Below, in pieces: positions 53,401 to 55,017 of a DNA stretch of 55,017 bases (the stretch's first letter is position 1; every line of letters starts with the position of its first letter). The translations under genes were made by a program, and so were the position numbers. The DNA is from Apostichopus californicus. Its lineage: Eukaryota; Echinodermata; Holothuroidea; Aspidochirotida; Stichopodidae. The notes beneath the pieces are model-generated. The model worked only from the letters and a program-made list of their open reading frames with translations, ran no database searches and was not told the origin of the DNA. The stretch spans positions 7,849 through 62,865 of the forward strand of contig JAIPMN010002746.1 of assembly GCA_020650975.1 (NCBI GenBank). Reading direction: 5' to 3'.

Positions 53401-54424
53401 TCATCCGTCAAAAAAAAGAAATTATTAATAGTAAAATGAAGGTGAAAAAAAAATAAAAAAGAGTAAAATATAAGCACCACCTGACAAGCATGATGAAGAC
53501 AAAATACTTTACAGCTGTGAGAAGTAATGTTCTCAATATATCACTGCCGCTGTGCATGTTGCTGTCGAGTGCGAAGCGCACGATGACGACATGGTCGAAA
53601 GTAAGGGACGTGAATTGCCTTACTCATAGGATCGAAGGAAATGAGATCAGCTTTACAAATAAGTAACCCAATTCTGCCGCTCGTATCAGTCATTCTGTCC
53701 GAACAAGTCCGCTGTTAGGCAGAGCTTTTAATGGCGGTGTACGGACACTACAGAGCTTTCCCTAATTCGGAGGCAACTCAGAGGTACGAGAATATCGTCG
53801 CGGGATGGAGTTCAACCGCTAGGAAGAAGCGTACTGAAAAATACCGTCGTTCCCGGCGGCAACCGGAGTGGATTAAAATTTTGTTAATGCTGATATCAAG
53901 TAGGCCTAAATATCGCTTTTTTAACCAACAGTCACTATATAGATACATAATGTACAGATGCAAAGCCTATATAGTATAAATTCTGTATGATGGAATGTAG
54001 TCATACCATATATACAGCAGCAGCTTTCTGAAAGCTATGGATTTTTCAATATATAACTACTACATACACAGTTTGAATATTTAATGAAAATGTTATAATG
54101 TACAGTGTTTGGGTCTTGATTAAAGCAGTTTAAAAATTGCCAAGGAAGATTACTTTTCCCAGGTTTGATTATTGAGAATCATATCAAGTCACACACAATA
54201 ATTCCAAAACTTTGACAGGGTTTGGATGGTACATTTCAAAGCATTGATCAAGGCTTACCTGTATCCAATCAAAATATGCAGTCCAAGCTTTATCTACAAA
54301 AACTGGTATCATTTTAGCATTTTGACCACGAATGACTCACTTCCAGCCTTCCAGGTCAATGCCCAATTCCTCTTCCTTCCAAAACTACCATTTTTAAAGG
54401 TTTTACCATTATGATGCCAGTACT

Positions 54425-54600
54425 ATAGGGTCAGTAGGGGGCGCATTCCTAAAATGTTACCAACTTTTGTAGGCGTGGTAGACTGGAGTACATGAGTTGA
54501 GTGGAGGCAGGTATGGTACTGTACTGTACATTACAGTACAGTATAGTACGGTACAGTACAGTACAGTAAGAAAGGTAAGAAGTTAATCCTCACATTTTCC
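54425..54600 (+). repeat. Dispersed repeat family, copy 5, with GTAC-rich insert
   Basis: 'gggtcagtagggggcgcatt', 'gttaccaacttttgtaggcg' and 'tggtagactgga' match the left and middle blocks. The right block is replaced by a 'gtactgtac / tacagtacag' palindromic run (54515-54570) before 'aagaaaggtaagaag'. Confidence 0.55.
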
Positions 54601-55017
54601 ACTTCAGAAGCAATCTCCCTGTACCAAACACAAGGGCAGAAAATGCTTGAAAAGAGACACCGAATTAATTCTGATATTTTTCGTGCTACTGTATAAGCTG
54701 GTAGTAAAGTTGGGGGAATGCTGGATGGTTTGGTAACAGTACTAAGTGACTTAAAGCAGCATTTTGCGTTGAGTCACAATTTTTCCTCAATTTTTGAGTT
54801 TTTATCATAATACAATCACAAACGACCAAAGTAAGACTTTCTCATATTTTTTACCCCACGGTGAACGGTAATTAGCAAGTAATTAAGGCTATTATACGAT
54901 TCTGACAATTGTGTCTCCCAGACACATCTGATCAGTATTTATCACATGCAGCACTGCAAAACCGCCAATTCAAATTCAACCAATCAGTGCACACATGTTT
55001 ATGTATGACCTTGGGCT

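Larger units (their letters stand above)
49622..55017 (-). other. CELSR intron at the right edge
   Basis: 5.4 kb with no recognisable cadherin, EGF or other coding exon on the minus strand. It holds two copies of the dispersed repeat (50235-50400, 54425-54580), a small triplet of 'ccctaaaactgctttaatt' (49677-49728), a pyrimidine run (50775-50823) and a CpG-richer patch (53540-53880). Confidence 0.6.

Noticed and set aside
53731-53979. 82-residue plus-strand frame in a CpG-richer patch
   Set aside because: Not called as a gene: no recognisable domain, no donor or poly-A signal in a sensible place. Kept only as a finding.

Overview
The window is eukaryotic, AT-rich, intron-dominated genomic DNA from an animal. 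It holds the 3' two thirds (by domain order) of one gene on the minus strand: a CELSR/Flamingo (starry night) adhesion GPCR, the core atypical cadherin of planar cell polarity. I place 23 coding exons between 49621 and 554. Every junction has an AG acceptor and a GT donor, and all the codon phases close: 4035 exonic bases give 1344 whole codons plus split bases at the two outer ends. Residue numbers below count from the first whole codon at the 49.6 kb end. Marine-type repeats (hAT-like MITE, hammerhead-bearing retroelement, 'gcgctttaca' repeats), the protein sequence and a short N gap suggest a draft assembly of a marine invertebrate deuterostome. An echinoderm is my best guess; the species is not determined.

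Layout, reading the gene 5' to 3' (right to left): 55017-49622 is intron, with cadherin repeats and the first EGFs expected beyond the right edge. 49621-49396 encodes an EGF-like domain and the start of LamG1. A 15.7 kb intron and an 8.9 kb intron follow; both are rich in repeats. 33675-23689 completes LamG1 and adds an EGF. 22407-20822 encodes LamG2. 20111-15072 encodes EGFs and laminin-type EGFs. 14505-14309 is the hormone-receptor (HormR) domain. 13342-8700 is the GAIN domain. 7207-7081 is the GPS autoproteolysis motif. 6912-1570 is the seven-helix bundle. 1286-554 is the start of the cytoplasmic tail. The stop codon lies beyond the left edge.

No second protein-coding gene is convincingly supported on either strand. 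The remaining 50 kb is intron, with tandem repeats (a roughly 1 kb minisatellite, a diverged array of about 250 bp units, and duplications that include an exon end), a dispersed uncharacterised repeat present five times, and two well-bounded mobile elements with target-site duplications. The most notable points are an intact GPS cleavage motif beside unusual residues in TM4 and TM7, a hammerhead-ribozyme-like fold inside a retroelement copy, and a splice donor copied twice into its own intron.
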